Source: Fennellomyces sp. T-0311
Lineage: Eukaryota; Mucoromycota; Mucoromycetes; Mucorales; Lichtheimiaceae
Direction: 5' to 3'
NCBI GenBank assembly: GCA_025266875.1
Contig: JALLLT010000033.1
Span: 372,001 to 436,000 of the forward strand
Length of the DNA stretch: 64,000 bases
The translations under genes were made by a program, and so were the position numbers. Of the stretch, positions 1 through 11,264 are shown piece by piece. The notes beneath the pieces were generated by a model. That model was not told the DNA's origin and searched no databases. It saw nothing but the letters and a program-made list of their open reading frames with translations. How positions within the stretch are numbered: position 1 is the stretch's first letter; each line of letters opens with the position of its first letter.

Positions 1-1864
1 GTTAGCGTAAGGATGTTATGCAAAGTGTGGAAGTGTATATCGAGTAACGTACCCCTGACCAGTCTGGTTACGCTGCTAGGTTGTGGAAGAATTTGTTGAA
101 CGAGGCATTCTATCTCCAAGACATCATCTCCAATAGAGGCAATAGCGACCAGTAAGTTTATTGTATTCCCCACTCCCTGGCTCTCACCGCAAGCGTGAAT
201 GCTAACCTTATCGTAGTCGCTTCCACTCTACACTACGACCCCTGGAGGAAAACACGCGATGGAATGATATTAAAGCGCGGCTAGGTATGCAGAGGATTTG
301 GTTTTGTTGTATATGGTTCGCTAAATTGCAATCCAGAATGGTGGTGGGTATTGCGGATTGAGCCCATCTTCCATCGTACCGTGGCTATTCTCTGCGCAGC
401 CATCAGTATCTGTATCCTTTGGTCAGAATTGGTTTTCAACGTCAAGAGCCCAGTCATTTCATTGGTAGCGATCGGACTGAAAGCCTGCGGGCTAAATTAT
501 GCAGCTGTGGAGGTAAAAAGTGTCAAAGCAGCATGGATGCAACTATATCGACGCTAACAAACGGGATAGTTTATGGCATTTTTCACGCTGACATTCATGT
601 GCCTCTGCGTATATACCTCACTCTTCAAAGTTCGATTCTTCAACCTTTACTTGCTGATTCCGAACCACCACACGGATGAAAATAGTTTACTGTGGTTCAC
701 CGGGTACTTATGTAAAATGATGTAAGTGGTACATGGGCGAGGGGCATCAAGGCACTTACAGGTTATATGCAGGGCACCGTTGTGCTATAATTATATCAAC
801 CTAGCGGGCAATTCGAGTGGCACAGAACAGTCTGTATTTAGCAAGGTACGTGGGTGGGCTATAGTGCGATCAGGGGCGTATAATCGCTGAAGTTTTGCTA
901 GTTTATGGGCCATGCGGATCTGGTGCCGTTCCTTGGAACAACTTTTATTGATTGGTTCCCTGTGGTGATCCTCATCCCTGCAGTATCGGCATACTTCAAT
1001 GTGGGTGGCCGTTGCCTAAGTATCTGCGGTGTCAAGGATCCCTATGACAACGACGAAGAATCGCCTGACGAAGGACCTGTGGCGCTGTCGACCGACATTG
1101 CGGATGGCAAGGCGCTGATCAACGAAGGTACAAAGTGTTATTTCAGGCTTGTGTTCCCACGCACCCACACTCACGTTTTGTATACAAACAAGAACGCGTG
1201 ATCCTTGAGCGTAACATTAACCCGGATCTTTCCAATCAACGAGGGATCCTGAGCCGAGCACGCAATGCGCTCGAGGTATAAAATAGACTTGATATTTTCC
1301 GCGCCAAAATATTAGGTCAGCTTACATAAACGATCGAAATAGGCTTACACATCCAAGTACAATCGAGCATCGTCCGTTCACAGCGTCAATAGTTCTAGAT
1401 CGCTGAACACGATTCCCGGCCGATCCCCGCTTTCTTCCAATATCAGACAAGAACGCGATCGTCGTATTGATGAGATTTTATCTGGCCGCACCACGCCAAA
1501 TTCAATCGCAAGCAACAGTAGTCGCGCTGCTCGTGAGGATAGCGGCGAATCCTCGTCAGGAGATGAGTCGGGTCCGCAAGGGTTCGGTGAGACCCTAAAA
1601 TCACGCCTGCACACCTTGTTTTCAAAGAAAAGCCAGGATGCCCAGCCGCTTTTGGACCATCCGGCACCGCAACATCCCAGTCTTGGCAGCAGCAGCCACG
1701 TCGGCCGTAGTGGGCGTGTGCTTGGTCGACCTACATCACCTGAGTTTGCCAGGTCACGGTCGCCCTCGCCGACAAACCGCTTTTCGTTGGCTACAGTATC
1801 CAACGGCGGCACCAACAAACCGTTCGCCCGATATGACAGTAATAACATCTTTAATGGCGTATAG
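1..1864 (+). CDS. LMBR1 domain-containing protein 2 homologue (5' end outside window)
   Basis: Multi-pass membrane protein of the LMBR1/LMBD2 family. Family members are polytopic proteins tied to receptor trafficking and signalling; the role here is inferred. The reading frame is recovered over several short introns: about 82-151 (AFYLQDIISNRGNSDQ), 285-512 (WWWVLRIEP, then WSELVF), about 570-718 (LIPNHHTDENSLLWFTGYL), 760s-840s (LCYNYINLAGNSSGTEQS), 902-1125 (FMGHADLVPFLGTTFIDWFP), 1195-1275, and a last exon reaching the stop at 1864. The LCYNYINL segment and the run of transmembrane helices are characteristic of LMBD2. The last exon encodes a Ser/Arg/Pro-rich, probably disordered cytosolic tail. 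The start codon lies upstream of the window. It converges on the bZIP gene, with 156 bp between the stop codons. Exon edges are approximate; the family call is firm. Confidence 0.82.
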
Positions 1865-1964
1865 ATTAGGTTTTTTTCCAAATAATATATTTCATTTTTA
1901 CTTCTGTACACAAAAAAAAAGAGAGAGAACTATCGATAGCATGAAAAAGCAGGCAAAACGGGGT

Positions 1965-1997
1965 AAGAGAGAGTAAGAGAGAGCGAGAGAGAGAGAC
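1965..1997 (+). repeat. GA-rich microsatellite
   Basis: An imperfect (GA)n tract lies in the short spacer between the two convergent genes, within the likely 3' UTRs of both. No function is implied. Confidence 0.7.
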
Positions 1998-2020
1998 ACG
2001 GATTGGGAGGGAGAGACCAA

Positions 2021-3574
2021 CTAGTTCACCCGGTCCTGTTTATGCTCAAAGTAGTCAATGATATGCTCCATGTCCCTCTCGCTAAAGGTCTTTTCTGTGC
2101 ACTTAGCCTTCTCCTTGAGCTCAGAGCAAAGATCATCCAGATCAAAGTCTGGGCAGTAGTTCTTGAGCTCCCGATGAATTTCGGTTGCATTTGGATTCTG
2201 GCCCTTAGCCTGTCTCAGCGACTTGACAAGAGGAGCGACGTCGCAAGGGATCTTTTGACCGTAGGCGGTCTGCAGTACCGAGGGATCAATATCGTCATTT
2301 GACGGAGCTGGGCCCGAAAGACCAAACAGATCCACATCGCCTCCAAAGAGCGGTGGTAAATCTGCCTGTAATAGGAGTGAATCCGCGGACTGCTGGGGCG
2401 CCCGATAGCGTGTGAACGAAAAGTTATCTTTGGACTGTGGAGTATGGTCATTGAAGAAGTTATCGTGGGTGGCAAATGGTGCCAGCAAGTCGTCGATGGA
2501 CAGTGGCTCTTGCGACGTGTGAAACGATGGGAATGTTTGCTGCAGCAAATCGTCAGGAGACTGCTGGACTGTCTGCTGCTGCGCGGTCGGTAATTGCTGC
2601 GGATCTTTTGGAGAAGCATCCTGCAAAGACTCGTCTTCCTCCTCCAAGCTCGAGAGATGATCAAGTGGCATCGCAGGTGATTCGCTGCTGCTGATACTGC
2701 TTCCACTCTTTTCGCTGTTGCTGGAGCTCTTTTCGCCCATGCTCAGGCTGCCGCAGCTACTGCTGGTGCTGTTACTTCGATACTGATACTCGTCGTCATG
2801 TGTCGTTGTCTTTGGTGGGTACTCAAACGTAAACGGTGTGCCCTTCAAAGTGTAGTTCTCCTCCTGAAGCTTTTGCAGTTGCTTTTTCAGCATCGCATTC
2901 TCTTCAGCAAGGTGGCTGTTGGACTTTGCTTCATCCTCCAGTTCTCGGATGCGATCCTGTAATTCGGCTACATGGCGCTCTTTGCGTTCGCGGAACGCCC
3001 GTTGCGCCGCACGGTTCTGTTCTTTGCGCTTTTGTTTCGGATCAAGTGGTGCGTCCTACATTTGGAATGCACAGGTTAGCCCCCACATGAACAGCCACGG
3101 CAAGCGGGTAAATGACATTACCGAGGGTGTTGTTTTTTCCAGAGGCTTACGACCCGCCCGCTTTGGCGCACTGCCTATATCAAAAACGGAGAATCAGATC
3201 GTCATTTTTTCTCTCTTTCCCTATCTTGCTTTCGAACCTGCTTTATGTGTTCGCTTTTCACCCCCAGACGACGACGTTGACGAACCTTTTTTTATAAATA
3301 AACAGTGTTGGTATATCCGCCCAACTAAAAGGTATGCCCCCCTTTATTCTCTCTGCTTACTGTCGTCCGCTACTTTGCCAAGCGACTTGCGTTTCGACCC
3401 AGTGCGCTTCTGCCCTTCAATCGACGCAACAGGTTCATGTGATCGGTAATTGCTGGCAATGGCCTCATTCAAAAGCTCTTGAGCATTGTCATCAATGCTC
3501 CAGTCGGGCGAGCTTTCAGACTCTGAGTAGTTCCCAGAGAGTCCGTCTACCGAGCCTTGAAAAGTTGAAACCAT
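2021..3574 (-). CDS. Yap1/Pap1-type bZIP (AP-1) oxidative-stress transcription factor
   Basis: Two exons on the minus strand, best modelled as 3574-3374 and 3055-2021 (411 aa). Exon 1 is acidic with a KRTGSKRK basic patch. Exon 2 opens with the bZIP basic region, including EQNRAAQRAFRERK; the NxxAAQxxFRERK pattern is that of the fungal AP-1 class. A leucine-zipper coiled coil follows. The long Ser/Gln-rich middle is disordered. The C-terminus carries a cysteine-rich redox domain with three cysteines spaced 9 and 9 residues apart (CPDFDLDDLC...KAKC), then a hydrophobic MEHIIDYF export-like stretch, as in Yap1/Pap1. The inferred role is nuclear activation of oxidative-stress genes through cysteine oxidation. 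The 318-nt intron is unusually long for this window, and the donor (GTAGCG) was chosen to keep phase 0, so the junction is less certain than the call. Confidence 0.87.
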
Positions 3575-3753
3575 GGCTCACAGAAAAAAAAGTTCAAACA
3601 GGGTAAAAGAATGATGAAAGCCAACCAATCTGTGTCTGGATCTTTTGACAAAAAACTGAACTCCGCATGCGGAATTTGAAGTCGGCCATTGAGCTTCACC
3701 TTTGGGGCGACCATGGCAACTGTACAACGCATGTGGCAGTCGCCGAATCATAA

Positions 3754-4065
3754 CTATGGAAGCATGTCAACTGATTCAATGCCTGCCAATACGCATATCT
3801 CTGTGATGACACTAGCTACTAAAATTTCCCTTTGCCCTTGTCTCCCTTCTGCTACTACATCGGTTACATTTCCATACACACTAGCTGCATTTATAAATGC
3901 CGTCCACGTGTAACATGGAAGTTCTATATTCTCACCATTCCCGGCTTTTACAGCTTGATGGTGGTAGTCAACCCGAAACTGATATAGTATGGCGCCCCTG
4001 ATAAGAATATCGCTGCTCACACGACTCATGAAACAATCGGTTACCCTGTCCTTGACTTTCGCCAA
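3754..4065 (-). other. Unassigned open frame, possible remnant
   Basis: About 100 codons open on the minus strand. The composition is protein-like (RGAILYQFRVDYHHQAV, then WTAFINAASVYGNVTDVV), but I recognise no family. It lies 180 bp upstream of the bZIP gene and beside a palindrome. There is no clear start context or splice partner. It could be a decayed gene or a fragment of a mobile element. Confidence 0.2.
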
Positions 4066-4136
4066 TTACGGTATATACCTTTATTTGTGTTTGACGTTAG
4101 ATGGTTCACCTGCCATGCTTTCTGTTTCTACTTTTT

Positions 4137-4212
4137 ATATTGCCATGTCGTCACTTAAGATTCTATATTTTGGTGTGAGATCTTAAGCGCTTACAGCGTT
4201 ATGGCAATATTT
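4137..4212. repeat. Imperfect palindrome, hairpin-forming
   Basis: The outer arms ATATTGCCAT and ATGGCAATAT are exact inverted complements. Inner arms CTTAAGAT and ATCTTAAG also pair. The loop is a short AT-rich stretch near 4170-4180. The size and structure fit a tiny foldback or MITE relic; no clear target duplication was seen. Confidence 0.5.
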
Positions 4213-7200
4213 TGCCCGGTAATCTCTATAGCAACCTATCCAAAAAATGATTTCATTTATAGCAATCTAACTGTTAGCATTACACCCAGAAAACTGGCTA
4301 GTGAGACTCAAAAACTGCCATTACAATGAATTGCAGTGGATCCTAACTTTAGAGGTACGAAAGTTGTCAAGCACACTGCTAGTATTAGAAGTCGTTCACT
4401 TATATACTTCCTAGGACGATGTACTTCATAGATCAATGAATCCGTGTATTATGCTTAAACCAGCGTCTCGAGGCTTTGCAGTTCTTGTGTATTATACAAT
4501 CTTTAAATTAAGATTTATGTATCATCAATTTTCGTGCCTACTTTAGTGTACAAAAAGCCACCACGCACGTTACGTAGCACATAAAATCCCAAGTACTGGT
4601 GGTCTGGTATTCATTCCTCCGGAATCGTCGCCGACATGCCCAAACGTATATGTTCTAGGCTCATATGTTCCTCAGTAAACTTTTTTCACTATTTTTGAGG
4701 GTTTCCATATCTGTACACTTGATCACTCTTAACTGTCTTGCGAAAACACACAGCTGTGCCACAACCGCACAGCTTGGCACCGATTTGTGATACTTGAGTC
4801 AGCATGACGCCCCTGCATTATAATTGACATCAGCGCAGAACTTTTAATGTGGTTCTTTTATTTGAGTTTTTCTCCTTGGAAAACTCCATGCAAAATTGTA
4901 TTTGTAAGCGACGTATACGTGAAAAGTCAATCTTCTTACGTGCCATCAATGATCCACGTTCTATTATGCCACTTCCAACGAATTGTGGAACATATACTGC
5001 AACAATATATTTATAAACGATAGCTTTTTTTTGATGTACATCAATTCTTATTTTTGGTAAACGTGAGCCCAAGGGGCAACTCAGGAAAGGCGAAATTATA
5101 TAGAACTAAAACACCGACTAAAAAAATGGCGTGCGATTAAAAATCCTGCTACCATAGCGATGTATAAGTGATGACTGAAAATCACCATCTTCTTTGACAA
5201 GGGTGCACCTCTGATATCATACTTAGTTTGTTGATCAGTGCGCACTTTTCGGACTATACCATTTTCGTTAATAGTGTTTCTGCGCTTCCAAGGTTCATGC
5301 ATTTCAAACTATCCCAAGGCCGATAACTACCCTGCAAGAATTTTCCTCCGTCACCAGAGTAAAAATGACAGATCAAGTGAAACTGATTGATGCCTTGAAA
5401 AATCATCTTGATAGTCTCTTAGTTGAGTAGAAACTGATCTAGTGATTGTGTTCCTTGATGGATTAGCATCTTTTTTAGAGAATTTAAGCACAGATCCAGC
5501 GACGTTATTAACTAGCTGTCCCAACGATGCTGAAAAAGATTATTTAGAAAAGTGCGATTTTTATCTTTTTCCGATATACAAAATAGTTGGCCCAGGTCAA
5601 GACACCCTTTGTTTTTTGTAATGGGTAAATCCCAGTCGGAGTAATGCGGGACAGTTTTGTTTGTGTTGCTAGCGTACTTTGGGTCGAGATGTGACAAGAA
5701 GTAGGACGACTTTGGAAGGAATTGAACAAAAGCACGACCTGAAAACGCTAGATTTGAAAAACATAGAAAATGGAAAAGTCAAAAATGAAAAAGTATAGGA
5801 AATGGGAAGTACTATATGGAAAAAGCTTATGGAATCATCTTTACATATGCATTACAACCAAACAAACTCCGTAGTACTTAGTGATTACTTTGTAACCATA
5901 GTAGCCAGTCTATTTATTACGACACCATCAACAATTGTGTAGTAATAGCTGTAGCACGTAGTCATTACTACTGCAGTAATGCCTTACCAGCCACTACAGT
6001 CTTGAATTAAATTTTCGAGGAAGCCTTTGAACTTTTTGGTACTTATGTCCGTGTCAAATTGCAAGGCATGCATTTTTTTTTCTTTGAAGGCGCATGGATA
6101 GGTCTTTAGATACAGCAGGTATGCCGACTGTCGAAGCGGGGATGCCATATTTTGAGAGCGGAGGTCAGAGATTTGAGCGAAGTTCACTAAACTTTTTCAG
6201 GGCCTTATTAACTTTCCGGTGGGTATTTCAGAATTCCATGGGAGTTTCTACCTGAAAACTATGTATGTACATACCAAAGCAGTAGGGTACGAACGATAAA
6301 TCTACATAGCAACTGTTATTTTATTTCAGTCTAATATGATGCTCTAATAATGTGCGGTAGTGGTTCGCATGATGAAGGACTGATAGTCAATTTCGATCCA
6401 CTAGATAGAAGAAAAAGCCGAAGCTAGAAATGGTTGCTCACCTGGCGTAGCTATTTCCGAGAATCGCTGTTATGGGTCACGTTCTACGTATTACGACATT
6501 TTTAACCTATGATACCAAAAGACTAACGAAGGTGACAAGTACAAAATACAAAATAAAATGATCCAGCTCTATTCTGCGATATACCGTTCCAGCACACAAC
6601 ATATAGTGATAGAAGCGGATCAAGTCGGCTTTCCACACCATCACGCTATGTTTTTACCCGCTTTAGCGTGATCCAGTTAGACGTATGCAAAAAAAATCAT
6701 AAGCCCTGTGTTTATACGAAGGAACGTTTCTTCGGATTCTTTCATATATAGCAGCTTGAAGAAATAAAATATTCAACATGTGACGTTAAAGATAGAATGA
6801 GAGCTTCTTCCATGGGTCTAGGCCTATGTTTGGTATTGGATGACGATTTAGACGATTGAATTATCACACCACCATTATATGCACGTGCTATTTCATTGAT
6901 GTGTCTCGTATACAGGGTTTCTGGGACCTTCTTTAATAATCCATACGTGTTCCAAGTAAATTGCTTTCGTAAGCAGTATCATTCTCAAGGCTGGTTAAGG
7001 AATCGGGAATGACAGCTTTTCAAATAAACAGACACATATATTATATATAGCTAAGCCAAATGATAGGTATGCATTATTTTTCGATTTCCATATATACTCT
7101 GATGCGGGGCTTTTATTTTGCAAAAGGTGTCCGTATGAAATAATGCAGTTGGAATGTATTAATGGACGTGGCACAAAGTCCTATAAAATAAGACCCGAGG

Positions 7201-8557
7201 GCAGGTCGTACAAGCGAGCTTGGTGGGGCGGTATCGTTTCCAAATTAAGCACAATGATTCTGTGGAGAATAGTGGATAAAAAAAACCTTACGGATAACAT
7301 GCTATACTATCAATGCATTTTGATAGAACTCACATGAAGACAATAAGCCATTATGAAACATCATTAAGTAAACGGGAAACCGTCCGGTATTTTTTTCTCG
7401 CGTTGATGACACCCAGCAAGTACACAAGACCGACATGTGTTGTTGGGGAATCTCTATCGTGCAAGGATGGCTTTGAATGCATGTGGATATACGTTTTCGA
7501 TACTGAATAAGCATTGAATTGATTTTTCATAGCGGTTTCACAAATATAAACTTGTCGTTATAATGGTATACACTACTACTAGATCAATAATAGTGAGATA
7601 CTTGCTCAGCCAACTAATAACACTTGAATATCAATATTTACTACGTCATTATGAAAATGTTCATGATTATATACCGCGAATACAGAGCGCTAGGTCCAAA
7701 GGATCTCTATCAGCAGAATATTTTCACTTACGGCTGGGTTCGGCTACACTAGAAAAAAATTTTCAAGGTGCCAAAAAGTACAACACATAGCATATAGCAA
7801 AAGAACCCGTTTTTGGCAAACGCTATTACAAAAGGTACCCGAAGTGATAGGTATTTTGGCAATTGAGTCACTACCTTATCAGGAGATTATTCTGATAGAA
7901 GTATCAACCAAAGCACATACGTAACGTTTCTTTGTAAAGATAACGCCACGACTTCCTGTAGGCTTTTGCGACCCGACCACGCGAGTTCTTCCGCAAGGGG
8001 GGCCCCGGAAAATGAGTGCTCAAGTTAATTGTACAAACTTTTCTTCTCCACGTTCTAAATACCATGAAAGGGCACTCGATCATTTATGAAGGGTGACCTT
8101 TCATTATTAATAAATTTTCATATGCTAGGGTACAGGGTAAGAACAGGGCTTTTTTTCTCAAAAGATCGACTGACATGTAAAATGACAAGGCGATTTGACG
8201 GAGATCCCGCTCCGATACTGAACCGCGGGTTGCTGTTGATCAGCACATGATCATTCGACTAAAAAAAATGACAGGAAATCCCAGGGATTTTGGGTGTTGA
8301 TGCTAGGGTTAGAGTGCAAGCTGTCTTTTCCATTAACACGATAATTATATCAATTGATCAGCAGTAATAAATAAAAGGAGCATGGTAGTTTCATTTGACA
8401 ATAAGTAGTAATATTTATTTCAAATTAAGATATAGAGAGTAAAAGAAAATATGCAAGTAGAAGAGGATGCAGAGTGGTATTTGATAATGATGAAACGTTA
8501 AAGTATGCAGTCGAAGGTTGGTAAGGTGATCGATGTTGTAGCGACGGATTTGATTGT

Positions 8558-8818
8558 TTAAGCGCCAGTGTTGGTAACATCAACACCTTGAGTGTAATGG
8601 CTTCGACCGCCCATGGGATCAACAAAGCCGCCAACGTAGTCAGGACGGTTGTTGTGGCGCATGGGATCGTGGAGGTACTTCTCGTTGGGGTTGGCTGGGA
8701 CAACTTCGTGAATGGAAGTAGGTCTTGAGCCAGCAGGAGAGGCGTTGCTGGATGGAGTAGAGTCACCCTTGGTAGAAGAGGCAGACTTGTTGAAGAACTT
8801 GGTGAATGAAAAGACCAT
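8558..8818 (-). CDS. Small hypothetical protein (86 aa)
   Basis: Single-exon open frame of 86 codons starting at ATG 8818. The N-terminus is short and hydrophobic-basic (MVFSFTKFF), followed by a Ser/Pro-rich region. The C-terminal half is rich in Asn, Asp, Gly and His and contains motifs such as NEKYLHDPMRHNNRPDY. It looks like an abundant, soluble, probably disordered small protein. I do not recognise a family. Support for it being real comes from a TATA-like element about 100 bp upstream, a (GA)n tract in the presumed 5' leader (8844-8862), and clean protein-like codon use in an otherwise empty region. Function unknown. Confidence 0.6.
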   Translation of the reverse strand: MVFSFTKFFNKSASSTKGDSTPSSNASPAGSRPTSIHEVVPANPNEKYLHDPMRHNNRPDYVGGFVDPMGGRSHYTQGVDVTNTGA

Positions 8819-8913
8819 TGTGGTTATTGTTGTGTGTTTGAGTAAGAGAGAGAGAGAGAGAAGTAGCTGTGATTGATGTGAGATAATGATGGGGAAAGTT
8901 GAAAAGAAGTGGT

Positions 8914-8923
8914 GTTTATATAT
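8914..8923 (-). promoter_or_regulatory. TATA-like element of the 86-aa protein gene
   Basis: On the minus strand this reads ATATATAAAC, about 95 bp upstream of the ATG at 8818, with a pyrimidine-rich leader in between. The spacing fits a core promoter. Inferred from sequence only. Confidence 0.4.
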
Positions 8924-8929
8924 GATTGA

Positions 8930-11264
8930 TCTGCTAAACGGTTATCCGACGAGTCGCCGTCCAGCACCCTAATCCCGGAATGACGGTTTGCCGAAATGTA
9001 TGACCTGTTCTGAGATTGGCAACTGCGGAATATCCGAATCCAGAAAAATCCCTGGTTGCCTAAATTAATCATGGAAATCTTACTCAGCGATGGCCAACAT
9101 CCGTTTGTCATGGCTCTGTGCGTCGACCGATGGCACGATAGAAGCGCAGCCCATGTCGTTGCCATGATTATCGTGCCAAAAAAGTATCACCAGTTTTGAT
9201 CCGATCCGATACTCTGCGCGGTGTTCAAAAAGTACGTTTTTGGTACAAAATTACACAATCCGCCCTTCTTGCGGTCTCCGGCTAAGGGTTTATACGGAAG
9301 CGATAGATCAATGGCAACATCTCATTCATCGCAGACATTGCGCAGCGACACCTGGACTTTCTTCAGGAGCATTTACTGATGCGTAGTATGTGTTGAATGC
9401 ACGAGACAGGGATGTTTGGATAACAGGGGGCATGAAAAAAAAGCGCATGGTTTATTTGTAATATTAGCCGGACGACGGGTCGCAAAAAGGAGGGAGAAAC
9501 CAAACTGGCTAACGATCTGTTGGGAGGCACAAAAAAAAATTCTTGTTGCTGTGAGAGGTGAAACCATGCGTTTCAACGACTGGCGCAATGCACTGACCTT
9601 TTACGCAAAACGATCCCGATTGGCTGCCAATTTTAGCCTACGTGCACATTTCTCCAAATGCGGAAAATAAGGCAACCGTCGGAGCCAATATTCTTATCAG
9701 AATTTGTCATCGTGGCTTAAGACATGACTATCACATGAACTAACCTCATTTCTTGCTCTGATTTTGTTCCCTATATGGAAAAATGGCAGGCTAATACCTC
9801 TTGCATGAATTCTTCCTAATCCCAGCAGCCGATGATGAATGACTTGCCACCGGTTGCATGGCACCATTTTGGAACTGCAGTTGGGAAATTCACAGGCTTC
9901 GGTACTGTCAATATGTTGACAATTTTGGCTGCTGTCTTTCCAGCAATTCCTTGCTGCCTTATTGTTCCTCGGAACATGTTTGTATTTCGTCAGCGGAAAT
10001 GCCATTACTCTATGCATTTCAATCTCCTTATCCCTTTCAGCACCATCTCAATCGCCTCTGGCGCCCACCCGGTCGGTCTTCATCAAGGCTGTCATACCCC
10101 AACACTGCCGCGGTCTTTTGAAAAACAATGTTGTGTCGTTCGCCGAATCTCAGCAAGCGAATCATATTGTCCATAATCCTTTTCTCCAAAGCTTTCCTTG
10201 TGAGCAACACACATTTTGAGCATAAGATCTTCCCAAGGTCGTAACTTTGGATAAAGTGTGAGCCATTAACTAGGTTTTAGCGTGATACAGCCGCCCAATT
10301 TCCGAGAACACCCGGTAACAACGAGCACTGTTTGTGATTTTGTTGAAACCGACACGTTTCTAATCAATTTAAAGATTAGTAAGTAATGGTTTCAGTCATC
10401 AAAGTGCTGTTGGCCCATTATTGTGAGCCACGAAGAGTATGTATCTGCTAAGTTCGGTGTATTATCGATGTCTATTTCGACGTTACAAGCCTGAGAGCGT
10501 TTGCCTCTTTGGATACGTGAACCTAAACGTGTTTGTTGTTGCTGGCAGAAAAAAAATTATTCAAGTGCCGTTAAGAAATATGGATTCTATTGGTGAAACA
10601 AAACACGTCTACGGCAAAAGGTTCATGATTATGGTTTATGCGATGGTCAGCGTTTCAGTATAGTATGTATCGGTGCCACAGGTACGAGAGTGCCATGATT
10701 ATACTGGCCAGTGGTGTTGACATTGTGTCGCGTTGTTACGCACATGATATTTACTTCCACAGTACGCGAGGCTCGCAACAACAATTCCGAGTGCGCGTGT
10801 TGTCGTTTAGCCGAAGAGTGTAGCTAATATAGTTTGGTAGCGAAAAGCGTAGCTGGTATCCATCATATGATGTCATGAACCTGGGGTAGAGGTTCACTTA
10901 ATGTGGGGTAGGGGTGATTACTCTCGGTAACCTTTCTTCACAACAACTAACAGTTTTAACAGACTTCGCCTTGCTACCCATTATTTCCCATACTTCTTAA
11001 CGTAACTCGATATCCGGAGATACGTATACTAGGAAGAAACGAGCATTCCTGTTTATTACATCATCCACGTATGAATAACTTTGGACAGATATATCGGAAA
11101 CCATTCCTGGTATATAGATACAATCAAATTTTTTTACGTATCTAAAGGAAAAAGTCAAAGCTTCGAACGTACGTAGCAATAAATAATAAAATAATTTTGC
11201 AAGCTGAACAAAATACATATGTGCAAAGGAGTGTAATTTTTTAATAATATTATGCCATCGCGTA
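8930..11264. other. Interval without a supportable gene
   Basis: About 2.3 kb. The first part is upstream sequence of the 86-aa protein gene. Several open frames of 60-115 codons overlap on both strands, but none shows a domain or consistent splice partners. The stretch 9700-10200 reads somewhat protein-like on the minus strand, broken by stops, and may be a decayed gene. Confidence 0.45.

Larger units (their letters stand above)
3575..8557. other. Gene-poor interval
   Basis: About 5 kb of AT-rich sequence between the bZIP gene and the small protein gene. No multi-exon gene could be assembled. It holds an unassigned open frame (3754-4065, -) and an imperfect palindrome (4137-4212), listed separately, plus short unrelated open frames with no recognisable domain. 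It may contain old repeat or gene remnants. Confidence 0.5.

Noticed and set aside
1378..1911. 177-codon minus-strand frame
   Set aside because: It is antisense to the LMBD2-type gene's last exon, whose Ser/Arg-rich tail explains the open frame.
5870..5990. Possible MITE with GTAGTAAT/ATTACTAC arms
   Set aside because: The arms are only eight bases and lie in AT-rich repetitive-looking sequence; no target duplication.
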